This document shows positions 13,261 to 23,730 of a DNA stretch of 64,000 nucleotides, one piece after another. The position numbers were made by a program, and so were the translations under genes. The DNA is from Gnetum montanum (Eukaryota > Streptophyta > Gnetopsida > Gnetales > Gnetaceae): the NCBI GenBank assembly GCA_015680685.1, contig MNCI01004801.1, positions 726,237 through 790,236 on the forward strand, written 5' to 3'. The stretch's first letter is position 1. The number at the start of each line of letters is the position of its first letter. The notes under the pieces were generated by a model that made no database searches, had not been told where the DNA came from, and worked only from the letters and a program-made list of their open reading frames with translations.

Positions 13261-14368
13261 TGACTAGGCAAAACTTGGAAAGATGTGTTGCTGAAATTGG
13301 CTGTACATATTCCGCAAAGACTTGCTACATGATTTGTCTCATGGACACTAATGAGGCTGATGCTATTCATGATTCTGTTTGCTTTGAAAATTTTATCTGA
13401 TGGCTCCACCTCCTTGTTTAATGTGCTTAACTAACCGATTCATTTTTTTTCTTATCTTCATGGAGTTGTGTTTGTAGGATGAAACTCCCAAGGTGTTTGT
13501 AGATAGATGCACTTCATCATGATGACAAGGTATCACATTCTTCCTAATGCACGTAACTGGGTTAATCAATCTGTTCATAAGTACATTCCTGACTCCTGAT
13601 ACATCCGCTATTTCTCCATCATGCTCCCCTTAGCCTATTCAATTACACCCCCTTGATACATTCTCCTCACCACAAAACTCTTGATACACTATTGCACATT
13701 GTGACTCTCTAAGCAATCGCATCGCAAAACATAGTATACAATGCATGATGCAAAATGCAAGAGCTCGAAGATGAGCATAGCACTAAAAGCAAGCTCTTTC
13801 AAAAAGACCAAAAAAATAAAAAGAGAAAGAAAGAAAAAATAAAGCAGAAACAAAGGAAAAGAAGAAACAAACAAAAAGAAAAAGAACAAAAAGGTCAAAG
13901 AGCAAAATGCATGGAAAAGGTCTTCATGACCCCATTGACATCATAAACCACAGACTATTGGCTATTCTCATACAAGCCTCAGGTGAGAAGGCAATTGTCT
14001 TGAAAAATAGCTACACTTGTGTCTTAAAGAGACCATGTGGCACATCATTGCATGGCTTTGGCTATTGACAATGGGCCTAAAAATACTCTATAAGAGTCCC
14101 ATTTCTCCAAAGAACGCACCTCCTATGTCTTGGTTCTGAGTCTGTTGAAAACCTGGTCATTGACAAGGACCAATGACATACCTTGTTCATGCGAGGGCAT
14201 TCCTCTACCACAATTCCACCCTTGACCAACTCTTGTCTTCCCTTGGTTACAACTAATCCGCTCCCCTTGTATCTCAAACTGCATTTCCCTGATCCCATGT
14301 ACTTTTGAAAATGTTGTGATGACATCCAGCCAAAGGTTGATGGATAATGCTTGGTACTTTCCTGATCA
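13261..14368 (+). other. 3' untranslated region of Tat-like copy 1
   Basis: No coding domain is seen; a lysine-rich A-rich stretch at 13755-13946 is low complexity. The region aligns by eye with 32280-33300 and 34980-36153. All three share a GTTGTGTTTG(C/T)AGGA segment (13466, 32511 and 35284) followed by TGCA(C/T)(C/T)TCATCAT-like sequence, which could be a second splice acceptor. Confidence 0.5.
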
Positions 14369-14447
14369 TGGTGTTTTGCACTTCTTTGTCAATGCCTCTC
14401 GGGTGGATTCCTCCAAAAATCAACAAAGAGGGACCAATGAAACACCA
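14369..14447 (+). repeat. Conserved imperfect inverted repeat, TGGTGTTT...AAACACCA
   Basis: The outer arms TGGTGTTT and AAACACCA are exact complements; inner CTTTGT and ACAAAG also pair. Equivalent blocks lie at 33301-33375 and 36154-36228. It could fold as an RNA hairpin or mark the LTR edge. Confidence 0.6.
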
Positions 14448-14639
14448 CTAATTTCAGCCTAGCACTTTGAACTAGAAATGACTCAAGCCCTTTCAATGTT
14501 TCGGAGACAAAATTTGGCTAAGGCATTGAGTTCACACCCAGCTTTCCCAAGGTAGTTTCTTCACCCTCAACATGAATGACTCCAAGTAGCATCAAAATTA
14601 ATTCAAAAGTGGAGGTCAATTCTTCAAAGTTCAAAATTC

Positions 14640-15060
14640 CAGTGTTCAGCATCCAGTGTCAGAAATTGCAAGGTCACGCTACAAGTCATGCTGAGTGTGA
14701 CCACAGTGTGACCTACCCAAAACGACTCCAAATCAGACACATTCAAGATCAAATTTCCAGATCCAGATCACACACAGGTAGGCAACAGTCACACTTCAAA
14801 AATCCAAGCTTCAAAATTCAAAAAATGGTGTCAAAAATTTTCTTTTATCTTACTCACGCTGAAGGTCACGCTCAACATGAGTACAACGTGAGTACAGTGT
14901 ATGCATGCTGAGACAGACACGCTGATGCTAGGACGCCGGGACTCACACTGGAAGTCATGCTAGGCATGAGTGTAGCATGAACACAATTCAACTCATAATG
15001 AAGCTTAACTCAACTTAGGCTGAAGGCACATCAACTCACGTTGGAAGTCCTGGTCAAACA
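14640..15060 (+). repeat. U3 minisatellite with TCACGCT and TCATGCT units
   Basis: Units such as AAGGTCACGCTCAACATGAG and GAAGTCATGCTAGGCATGAG recur irregularly upstream of the TATA box at 15422. CpG within the core is partly replaced by TpG or CpA. It is the positional counterpart of arrays at 33410-33840 and 36270-36800. Confidence 0.6.
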
Positions 15061-16156
15061 GAGATGCCTCGAACAGCCACAAATCAACATCTCAACCTCC
15101 TGCAGCACTCAATCCATGGTCAAGCAAGCTAGGATCGAATTTCTCTTATTGTACATTTCATTGTAACTCTTCATTTACGGGTTTGTCAGGCCCTCATGGT
15201 CTAAATTGTATGTACTCCCATGGGCTTGAGTAACCCATGAGTTGTAAAATGCAATGTGTCTGGTCAAGAACGTAGCTTGCCAACATACATCCAACTCTCG
15301 CCAACACGCATCCAACTCATGCACAACTATCCATTGGACATGTGTCACTTGATCCATTTTCCTATTAAATCCCAATCGTTGATTCCATTCTGGGATTCTG
15401 CACCCAAGCCTGACCTAGCCCTATAAATACCTTGTTAATTCACATGAATCAAGGTTGGCAATTGGAGACATTGGGAATTCTGAGAACATCTAGCAAAACC
15501 AACAAATCCTTGGCCACTCAGCACACTTGACTCCTAGCATCCAAGCAGTTCTCATGTACATCGTTACATCATCATATCACCACGTCACATCACCCCGGGG
15601 CTAGGTGTCTGACTTGCCATCCACACACATGCAACTATGCTTTGACCGGTGCACATCTTTTCTAAGAAATACAATTCAGTCTATTTTGCCAACCAATCAT
15701 TATTTCCATTTACTCTATTTTTATATTTAGTTTATGCTCTATTTTCATTCTTCTTACTTACACTAGTTGACCTTCTATTTACGTTCTACTTATATTCTAT
15801 TTAAAATCCTATTTACGTTCCATTTGCAATACACTGCATATATTTTTGTTTACATTTCATGCACACTATTCATGTTTTAATATACAATAACCCCAATGCA
15901 AGCTGTAGTTTATGCTTGGGGAAGTCCTTGGTTGATTTGCATGCAAACCATCCAAGGCACTTTGCCTTCTTTCCCTTTTCCAGCTTGCCCTCAAGCAAAG
16001 GAAAGGTCAGTTGTGCATGTCTGACAATCTTTCTGTGTTTGTTTCCCTTCCAACCTTACACCAACGATTTAGGTCAGTACAACCAGCACGTTGGCAAAGC
16101 TTTCTGATAAGACAAGGGAAAGGTAGCACCATCTTCTCTATCTTTCATTATTCGAA

Positions 16157-16617
16157 TCATCTTAGGATCTCTGTCAAATATAGATAGGGTAGGTTAGCAT
16201 TCACCTTTCCTATCAACACTGCACATCCTCTAGCCACATACATCGATATTCTTTTTAGGCCCTTTGTGGGGAAGAGGTGATATGTTCTAATTTTGAAGTA
16301 AACCCTCTCTTCCGTCGTCAACTCACCAAATTCTTTATCTCTGTCATAAGCCTTCTTCAACCAATCCTTTCACACATCAGGGTCTGAACTGGTGGATAAC
16401 CGAGCAACCTTGGGCCCTATATTCGAAAGGTTTAACACTTCTGAAATGGCCTACATATAGAAGTCAACTGTCACAGAGAAGGTTCATCTTGATGAATGCT
16501 AAATGATTGTTCCTCCTTTTCTACATGTTGTCTGACAGGTCTTTGTCTTCCACCTCTCCAAGATCTTTTACTTCCACCTTGGGTAGGACCTTCCTATTGT
16601 TCACGTTTCGAGGCCAT
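16157..16617 (-). pseudogene. Athila-like accessory ORF, 5' part, truncated
   Basis: The minus-strand ATG at 16617-16615 follows GATTGCAG directly, as in the other two copies. After an R/K/Q-rich N-terminus and one frameshift near 16480, residues such as VYFKIRTYHLFP, RGCAVLIGKVNANLP and LTEIL match the copy at 45617 (YFKIMAYHPNP, CAALGKRFSVNLP). This is the plant transposon-type domain of Athila/Tat accessory ORFs; function is unknown. The coiled-coil half is absent and the readable frame ends at 16157, next to LTR-like sequence, so the element is truncated here. Confidence 0.65.
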
Positions 16618-17088
16618 CTGCAATCACACGAGCCAAGCATTAGTAAGGTTATTTTTAAAGTTAAGCTATACCTTACTACTTGCCTTAATTAATGATCTTT
16701 TTTTATCTTCGTGTGATCTTGCTCGAAATTTTGTAATAATGAGTCTTTTGACTTAGGTGGTTTCCATTTTAGTTTCTTGGTATACCTAGGGATTAAATGA
16801 TTTTTAGGCACAATTATTCTAAGTGGTAGCGTTAATTACCCTAAATGATTTCCTTTGGGTGATGATAAATTTCAAAAAATTTAGGCACTTTTCGGTAAAT
16901 GTCCCTTCCCCACAACTAAGCTGAGAACTCTGGGTTCAAGCACATTCAAACGGAATCAAAATCAGAGCACCAGTGAGCGAGGTAGAGTGAGAAAAGCAAG
17001 GGTTGCTCAATCGTAAGTCACAGAGAAAAATTTTAAAAACTCCCCCCCATGTGAATGAGAAAATAATGCTAAGTGTTGCAGGGGGTCA
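16618..17088 (-). other. 5'-UTR with intron of the accessory ORF (minus-strand copy)
   Basis: Between the TATA box and the ATG. The leader (ACTTAGCATTATTTTCTCAT on the minus strand) matches leaders at about 45170 and 56442. The acceptor is GATTGCAG at 16618-16625. The donor expected near 16925 reads TCAG|CTTAG, so it seems to have lost its GT; the downstream GTTGTGGGG resembles TATTGTGGGGG after the intact donor at 45309. Confidence 0.5.
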
Positions 17089-17100
17089 CCTATTTATAGG
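17089..17100 (-). promoter_or_regulatory. TATA box of internal accessory-ORF promoter
   Basis: The minus strand reads CCTATAAATAGG, about 475 bases before the ATG at 16617. The equivalents lie 463 and 421 bases before the ATGs at 45617 and 56849. Confidence 0.6.
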
Positions 17101-17105
17101 TTACA

Positions 17106-17182
17106 GTGACGCGATATTGTGTACGATACATCACGTACGTGATATCACGTCAGACGCGATATTGCGTACGTGGTATCACATC
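17106..17182 (-). repeat. GATATC/ACGT palindromic array upstream of internal TATA
   Basis: Contains the exact palindromes TCACGTACGTGA (17131-17142) and GTGATATCAC (17139-17148), and several CGATATTG(C/T)GTACG units. It keeps many CpGs in CpG-poor surroundings. The same motif family lies in this element's own LTR at 21428-21486 and in the LTR at 63340. Confidence 0.75.
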
Positions 17183-17190
17183 CCTAGTGA

Positions 17191-18559
17191 CATGAGACAC
17201 CATGAAAATACTGAATTTTTAAAGGATTTTCTTGAAATTTACGTTGGAAATTAAGAACATTGGCTATGATCAAGGGGTTCTAGGGCAATTTTATTAATTC
17301 AAAAGGCACCATTAATGATGATGGTGTGGATTTTATCAATAAAACCTTGGGTGGTAAGAAAAAGGGTATGTAATGGTACATTGGAACATTGAAATTTAGA
17401 GGGATAATAGTAGGGAAATAAAATCAATTGAAAAATTATGCTAAGGGTAAGAAATGATGTGAGCTATGTCATAAGTGAAGATTACAAAAAATTACACAAG
17501 TGGGTCCTCCCCAAAGCAGGTTTCAACCTATAATGCCCTTGTGTAACCACACTTAAAGTGTCCATGGGCACTAGAAGGGTTAAATGTAATGAGCACTAAC
17601 TCCAAAAAATACACACATGTAAATATCACCAGAATGAGATGAAAATTCTATGCTACATGGGACACAAGCTACAATTACATGAACAGTAAGATGAGGCGAA
17701 CGATAGAAAGGGATTGTAGAGATTGGGACATGAGGTAACTAACCTAGGGCACAATGAATCTTATGTGTAAAGCATGATTAATTTGTCATTAACCCATCAT
17801 TCCAAGATTAGGACAAAGTCTATTCCTTTGACCAGTGACATCAGATTGTTTCATCCCACAATGAACAACTATGAGAGTACCATAACAACAAGGCATACGA
17901 TCACTTGGCATTTTGTTCAAGGGAGGAGTGATTTTTGTTTTGTGACACTTCCTTTTTCTTTTCTTTTTCTCTCCATTTTTTTTGAATACTGAATCTAGAG
18001 AAGTTTCCAACCTTCAAGCATGGGTGCATTTCTTTCCAGTGGAACCCCCTAGAACAACATTTGATTTTTGAGTGCCCTTCTGATTACTCTTACTCCCATT
18101 TTTCATCAGATCTACAAGGATATTTAATACAACCATGTTTCATGATAAATCCCACAAAAATCACCAACGAGAATCCGCAAGTCCCCTTAATGTCACATCC
18201 TATTCATTTCCTCTTGGTCCATCCTTCTTCATTCTAGGTACAATGAACACAAAATTAATTTTAAGTTTTAAGAATGTCAAGAATAGCACTGTATCCTTAG
18301 ACAAAACCTCTTATTTGTAGAGTGGATGAGTGGGTGTAATGGGCTCACTATCTACATAATTTCTCACTTGAGACTTAATAACATAGAACACACCTCAACC
18401 AACGATCCACATGAGTGTTTTATTCATAGACAAGATTACTTACAAAAATGTAAAAAGAAAAAAACACGAAAAGATAAAATGATAAAAAAAAAGATGAAAA
18501 ACTAAAAATAAAAAGTTGTAAAATCAAAGAAAAATAAAAATGGCTATTAATCCTGCTTG
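17191..18559 (-). other. Non-coding spacer of minus-strand Athila-like copy
   Basis: No polymerase domain is found, so protease, RT and integrase appear deleted between gag and the accessory promoter. Parts match the post-integrase spacer at 44735-44785, e.g. the minus strand reads ACAAGGGCATTATAGG and GGGAGGACCCACTTG. A-rich low complexity lies at 18440-18540. Confidence 0.5.
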
Positions 18560-20650
18560 TTATTAGAATGAGGGATATTCATCATAGCTAAATGGTTGAG
18601 GATGACAAGGATTAATAATTGATGACAGGGATCCTTGCATGTTGGAAATATTGTGGCCCAGTCGTACTTACCCCATCGGGTTTCACACACTTGATTATAG
18701 TGATCATAGTGGGGAAATTTATACAATGTAGTTCCTAGATAACGAGTTGACCCACTATGATATTTGGGACCGTTAGATGGTATGCAAGGACTGGGATGAT
18801 GCCTCCCATGGTTGTGTTCATTGGGTCGTATGGTTGTTGGAGTGTTAGATGGTGGCCTTGATGAAGTAACATGAGGTGTTGGATTCGAAGATAAGGGTGT
18901 ACCATAGTGTGGGACTTGTGCTGAGTTGGAAGATGCAGTGGCCTCTGAATTATGTTGTCTCTTCTTATGGTTGTGTTTAAATAAGGTGTGCTTTTGATGT
19001 TACTAAGGTTTCTCACTGATATTGGAATTATTAGCACAAGTGATGTTCATGGGTTGTTGTTGTGGTGCAAACACATTAGGAATAGTTGGTGGCACTATGG
19101 AAGGAGGGACAGGATGAGAATGTTGAAAGTTAGAAGGAATATAAGGTGCACAAGGTGGTGGTTGTGTTGGAGGCATGGGTTTATAGTACTGAGGAGAATG
19201 GTACTGTGGTGAGATAAAGTGTGTTGGCCTAGTTAGAGAAACAAGATGTTGAACAAGATAAGAATTTGGATTCGGATGATATGAAGGGTGTCTCCAGTCT
19301 AGTGGTGGTCTCCCCCAGGACTAGGATTGTTGCCACTATGATCGAACACAGTATCTTTGTACGAACTCTGGATGTAACGTGCTTCCCCAGTGCTCATATA
19401 AATGTAACAATATTGGGCATTGGCCTTTGGGGTGATCATACAGGCATATGTTGCATTCATACGTATGATTGGTAGTTGAGCTCTTATTTTCCTTATCTCT
19501 TATTTCCAATTGTTTGTCCTGCTTCTTGGGTTATCAAAACTCTATCTCCAATAATGTTGATGAATTCTCCACACTTTTGATACGTCCATTCCAACATCTT
19601 ATTGATCTTTGCCTCATCTTCTTCTAGTGATTGTTGTGTTGGCAAAGATGATGTTTCCACCTTGAGATTTGCTGATTTCACCTTTTTATGATCATGGACC
19701 TTTGTCAAGTTGAAATTTTGGTCCCATTGATGTTTTTCAGCACTCTCCCATCTAGCTAATTCTCCTTCTTCTTTTTCTACTTGCTCAATAAGCTCTTGGA
19801 CTTGATGGGTTCGTAGTTCGTATAGTTGACCTTGGGCATACATTCCTAAGTCTCTTGTTGCATCACGAAGCCCATCAATGATATGGTACATTAGCCTTTC
19901 CTCAAAAAACCCATGGACTGGACAGTTGTTTAATAGTGCATAATATCTATCTAAGGCCATGTCCAAGGGTTCATGTTGCGCTTGTTTCTATCCTTGGATT
20001 TGTTTCCTCAAGGCTAACACTCTTGCATAAGTTTGATATTTTTTGTTAAAGACTTATACCATTGTTGACCAGCATCGCATTGAGTTTGATTTTAACGATC
20101 TATACCATACTTTTGCTTGGTCAATGAGTGTCATAGGAAAGAGCTTAAGTTTTTTCCAACTGTTATCAATATTGTTTCATGTACATGCATCATAGAAGGC
20201 TTCTAAATGTTGATGCGGATCTAAGTCATAGCCTTTTGTAAATTTACAAAAAAATTTTAAATCGAGCCTGGGTAGATAGCTCTCTTTATGATGCCTACGT
20301 GATATTTGAATAGCCTCCTATATTTGCATTAGGCTTGTAGTGGCTAGTGGGGGTTCATCGTCATCGGGTAAGTTATGCTTTCATGCATTGGGATGACATT
20401 GCTTTTGTTTAGGTTTATAAGAAACCCCCACTTGAAGTTGTGTACTCCAATCTTCATTATCATATAGTTCGTTGGTTCTCCAATTAACTTCCTCACTAAG
20501 TGTGGCATTATTGTAATCTTGTAGGAGAGAAATTGTTGTGAAGTTGTGTGGGAATTATATGTGACTTTTAATAATTATTTTTTTTCTAAAAGATATATCA
20601 TTAAGTCCTTATACAGTGACCTTATTTGATTTAACTAATCTAGATAACTA
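18560..20650 (-). pseudogene. Athila-like gag, broken
   Basis: The best stretch (19966-19493) reads LDRYYALLNNCPVHGF, then YHIIDGLRDATR and MYAQGQLYELR, followed by a charged helix. It matches the gag at 38460-38690 (RYYSLLHQCPDHGYS, HIIDGLKAEVR, VYAQGIFSEVR). The C-terminal part (19250-18650) is rich in proline, glutamine and tyrosine, also as in that copy. Gag follows the primer-binding site as expected. Stops and frameshifts break both ends. Confidence 0.75.
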
Positions 20651-20656
20651 GCACCT

Positions 20657-20674
20657 TCCTCAGCAACGGCGCCA
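20657..20674 (-). promoter_or_regulatory. Primer-binding site, tRNA-Asp type
   Basis: The minus strand reads TGGCGCCGTTGCTGAGGA. The usual plant tRNA-Asp site of Athila-type elements is TGGCGCCGTTGCCGGGGA, so 16 of 18 bases agree. It begins one base after the LTR end. Confidence 0.85.
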
Positions 20675-20675
20675 A

Positions 20676-21518
20676 TGATGAGTGGCGAGATACCCCTACA
20701 CTCAACTATATGAATACGAGCATTTTCATGCGCGATCCGGTCAAACTCCGTAGACAAACTAGTTGTGGCACCTAGACAATTAGCCTTGGGTTGTAGTTCG
20801 CTATCTTCCCACCTAGACTAGTATTATCTTTGTCACGTATGGTTTAGTCCAGAGTGAGGTGTATGATGTGTTTACTAATCTAATGCTACTCCTGAAGGCA
20901 ATGGAAAGTAGTAATTAACTAATCTAGGAGAAAGGGTAAGAAAATATAATCTAGCCTAAGTGCGATGAGCATCCATTCCTTGATTATCCATACATATCTT
21001 GGACTTCGTGCATGACTACTACTGGGATTACCAACCATAGATCCTAGGTATGCTACTGGGTTACCAAGTAGTCACACTTAAATGCTTGTAATCAAGTCAT
21101 ACTCATTCCGCGTTTTAACATGAGATAAGGGTGAGAGGATATTAACTAGGAAAATAGCAAATAACAATTAATTAATTAAATAAAAAAGTGAATGCTACAA
21201 TGATGAAGTAATCTCGATCTTTATTTCCAGTCATGTGTGTGTCCAAGTACGTCACACTCGAATAAAGGATGTTGTACAATTACATTCACCACACTGCGTG
21301 TAGACATTGGAAAATATTCTAACTCTAGAGGGACAAAACTGCCAGAGTTTAGCTACAATATAAATCTAAAACTCAAAAACTATCAAACAAGGGAGAGCCA
21401 CCTCTTATTTATAGAACTAGCGATGGGCTGCGATATCGTACACAATATCGCAGGGAAAGATGCAATATCGCGTATGCGATATCACGGCCCATGCAATATG
21501 CAATATCATGTCTCATCA
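20676..21518 (-). repeat. 5' LTR of minus-strand Athila-like copy
   Basis: 843 bases, beginning TGATGAG (at 21518) and ending CTCATCA (at 20676) on the minus strand. It contains the palindromic array (21428-21486), a TATA box (CTATAAATAAG, about 21404-21414), an AGAGTTAGAATATTTTCC segment shared with 48307 and 63504, and AATAAA near 21221. The adjacent primer-binding site fixes its orientation and inner end. Confidence 0.85.
21428..21486 (-). repeat. Palindromic GATATCG array upstream of LTR TATA
   Basis: A 26-base near-palindrome (21428-21453, two mismatched pairs) and a second decayed unit (21461-21486). It lies about 13 bases upstream of the minus-strand TATA. It is the decayed counterpart of the perfect palindrome at 63385-63410. 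Confidence 0.75.
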
Positions 21519-23379
21519 GCCCCACAAGTATATGATGTCAACATACACATTTGACGTGCTTGGTACTCACTGGGGTACAACACATTTAGCATAGTGTTAG
21601 CATTTCATTCCATATATTTTGACATTTTGCATTGTCTTAGTTCGCACATTTTAGCAATCTGGCATTCAATTTGCAAGTTTGGCATTATCACAACTTTAGC
21701 ATTGTTGGCATTCTTACATTTAGCAATTTTTTTCAAATTTTCTCTAACTTTGGGTAGTGTGGTTTAGAGTAGTCACAAAATTATAACTTTGGGTTACCTC
21801 TCTAAGAGCATAGCTCAAAGAACACACAAAATATTCTAACTCTAGGCTACACTCCTATTGAGTGTAGTCCCAAAATTTTAAAAAAATTTCAAAATTTTTT
21901 TAACTATTGGCTACGGTTCCCAAGAGTGTAGCCCACAAGAGCTTCAAGAAAAATTTAGAGGAAAATCTAGCCCAAAAATTAAAAAGTAATTACAAAGAAA
22001 AAATTTTGATTACTTGCTACGCTCCTAGGAAGCATAGCCAAAAAATGACATTTTTTGTTATGTATATATATATATAGCTGCCTGTGCTACATCCTTGCTT
22101 CTCTTACCATTGTGGCCATTTCCATAGAGGTCATGCCACTGTGCCTCATGGCACTGCCCTACCTTGTGCTTTGCTATGGCCTCCACTATGTACCCTGCCT
22201 TATGGGTAGCAATAACCCCTGAACCCTCATCCCTACCATCGCTTCCCCACCCTTACAATGTGTCCATTGGTCATTGTCATAGCCCTAGACCCCACATAAA
22301 TGATTGAAAATAATAATGATGATAGTCCCTAGTAGTGCCCTCACCTTGTGGTGGTTGTCCATGGCTTTTGTCGATGTCGCTACCCCTACCCCATGCATAA
22401 TGAAAAAAAATTAAAAGGGGGGGACACATAGAGATAATTGTGTTGGTGACTTGCTAACCCTAGGTTCCATAGGTGGTAGCCCTAAGGCCACCACCAAAAC
22501 CCTAATCTACAACCTTGAGTAGCCCCATAGCCACTTTAATCACTGTAGTGACTATAGCTTCCACAACCCAAGCCTGTTGCCCCACGTGCAACCACACACA
22601 AGCGTACTACCACTCCCTTCCCTTTGTCACATTACCACAATGATTGTGGTGGTGGTGGCCCCTACCATGTTAGGGTGCCACTAGTAAACCCTCAACCATG
22701 CATGCCATGGAACCAAAAAAATGAAAAACCAAAACCCTTACCCAACATGAACTCCCTCACAATTGCGATGGCTACAATGGCCAAGTGGCAGTGGCCCCTA
22801 GCAATGTAGGGCATCATCCATAAGACCTCAAAACCTTGAAAATGCCTAAGTGTGAAAGCTCAAAGGGGTAGAAAACAATGACAAAGGAGGTTGAGCATAA
22901 TAGCATACTTGGTAATTAGTGGCACCCTCCTTTCCTCTACAAGTGCCTATGGCAAGCACTCTAGGACTCACTCTTCCTCCTCCACGTTGGCTAGGCTAGG
23001 GTGCTGGCATCCACTTTGGTGCAACATCTTTGGTAGACTATGCTCTTGCTACAACTGCACCACACTCTAAAAGTTCATTTTTACCTTTTGACAATGATAG
23101 ATTTACCAAGGATAAAATACACTTATATACCCCTGGGGATTACTTTAAATTTTTACCTATCCATTGCTATGCTCAATAGTGCTGAGCATAGCTAGGGATG
23201 AGCATAGTCTCCAGAATTAGGAAAATTTTCAATTTTTCTAGCTGTCTCTAGAGTTAGAAAATTTTCAAATTTTTCTTCTCGTCTAATTAGCACTTGAGCC
23301 AATTTTATTTTTTTGATGCACCAAGCCTTATCTCAATGATGCATTTAAGATACTTAATAATTTTTTACAACACTAAACT
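21519..23379 (-). other. Remnant of the antisense-gene leader in Tat-like copy 2
   Basis: No frame is readable. A minisatellite with GAGTGTAGCC and GAGCATAGC units (21740-22040), a TA-rich run (22058-22076) and a minus-strand TATA-like GGGTATATAAG (23122-23132) are present. Layout and flanks resemble 6840-8760. The antisense exons themselves are missing; the Athila-like LTR abuts at 21518, so the insertion or a later deletion removed them. Confidence 0.4.
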
Positions 23380-23730
23380 AGCTTTCAACCATTTGCTACA
23401 CCATTAAACTGACATTCAACCATCCACTACAATGTTAAACGGGCATTCAATTGTCTATTATTATGTTAAACTAGCATTGAACCATTTGCTACAGTGTTAA
23501 ACTAGCATCTAACGGTTCACTAAGACCTTAAAATAGTGCTTTGTAGTCTGCTAAGACCTTAAATTGGCAACACCGTGGCCTGCTAAGGCTCAAAACTAAT
23601 CCATGCATCCCTTTCTTCTTAACCTCACTTGCACACTTAGGCAAAGTTTATCGCATTATTTTCTTTTAACTTTACATATTGCTCTCATTAAGATAGGTGT
23701 AGCTTAACATTTTCTTGTTTTTTTTTTTAG
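23380..23730 (+). repeat. Motif array and intron end before second polymerase
   Basis: Units such as CCATTTGCTACAGTGTTAAA with CTAGCAT recur at 23380-23600. A T-rich tract ends in AG at 23729-23730, a strong 3' splice-site shape matching the position of the acceptor at 9304-9305. Confidence 0.5.

Larger units (their letters stand above)
14369..16060 (+). repeat. LTR-like region T1 of the Tat lineage
   Basis: It begins with the conserved TGGTGTTTT block and contains a repeat array (14640-15060) and a TATA box, CTATAAATAC at 15421-15430. A pyrimidine-rich stretch of TTCTATTTACG-like units follows (15710-15860). The regions at 33301-34543 and 36154-37905 have the same order. The right edge is approximate because sequence there has drifted; the minus-strand Athila-like copy starts soon after. 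Confidence 0.55.

Noticed and set aside
13755-13946. Lysine-rich small ORF, and its Phe/Leu-rich opposite strand
   Set aside because: It comes from an A-rich low-complexity stretch in a 3' UTR; no similar frame is kept in the other two 3' UTR copies.
18735-19475. Open frames on the plus strand over the Athila-like gag
   Set aside because: Shadows of the minus-strand Pro/Gln/Tyr-rich gag tail; the minus strand matches another gag copy and the plus strand does not.
22624-22809. Small ORF with Pro/His-rich sequence as a host peptide
   Set aside because: It lies in a repeat-rich leader region with no conserved counterpart at the matching part of 6840-8700.
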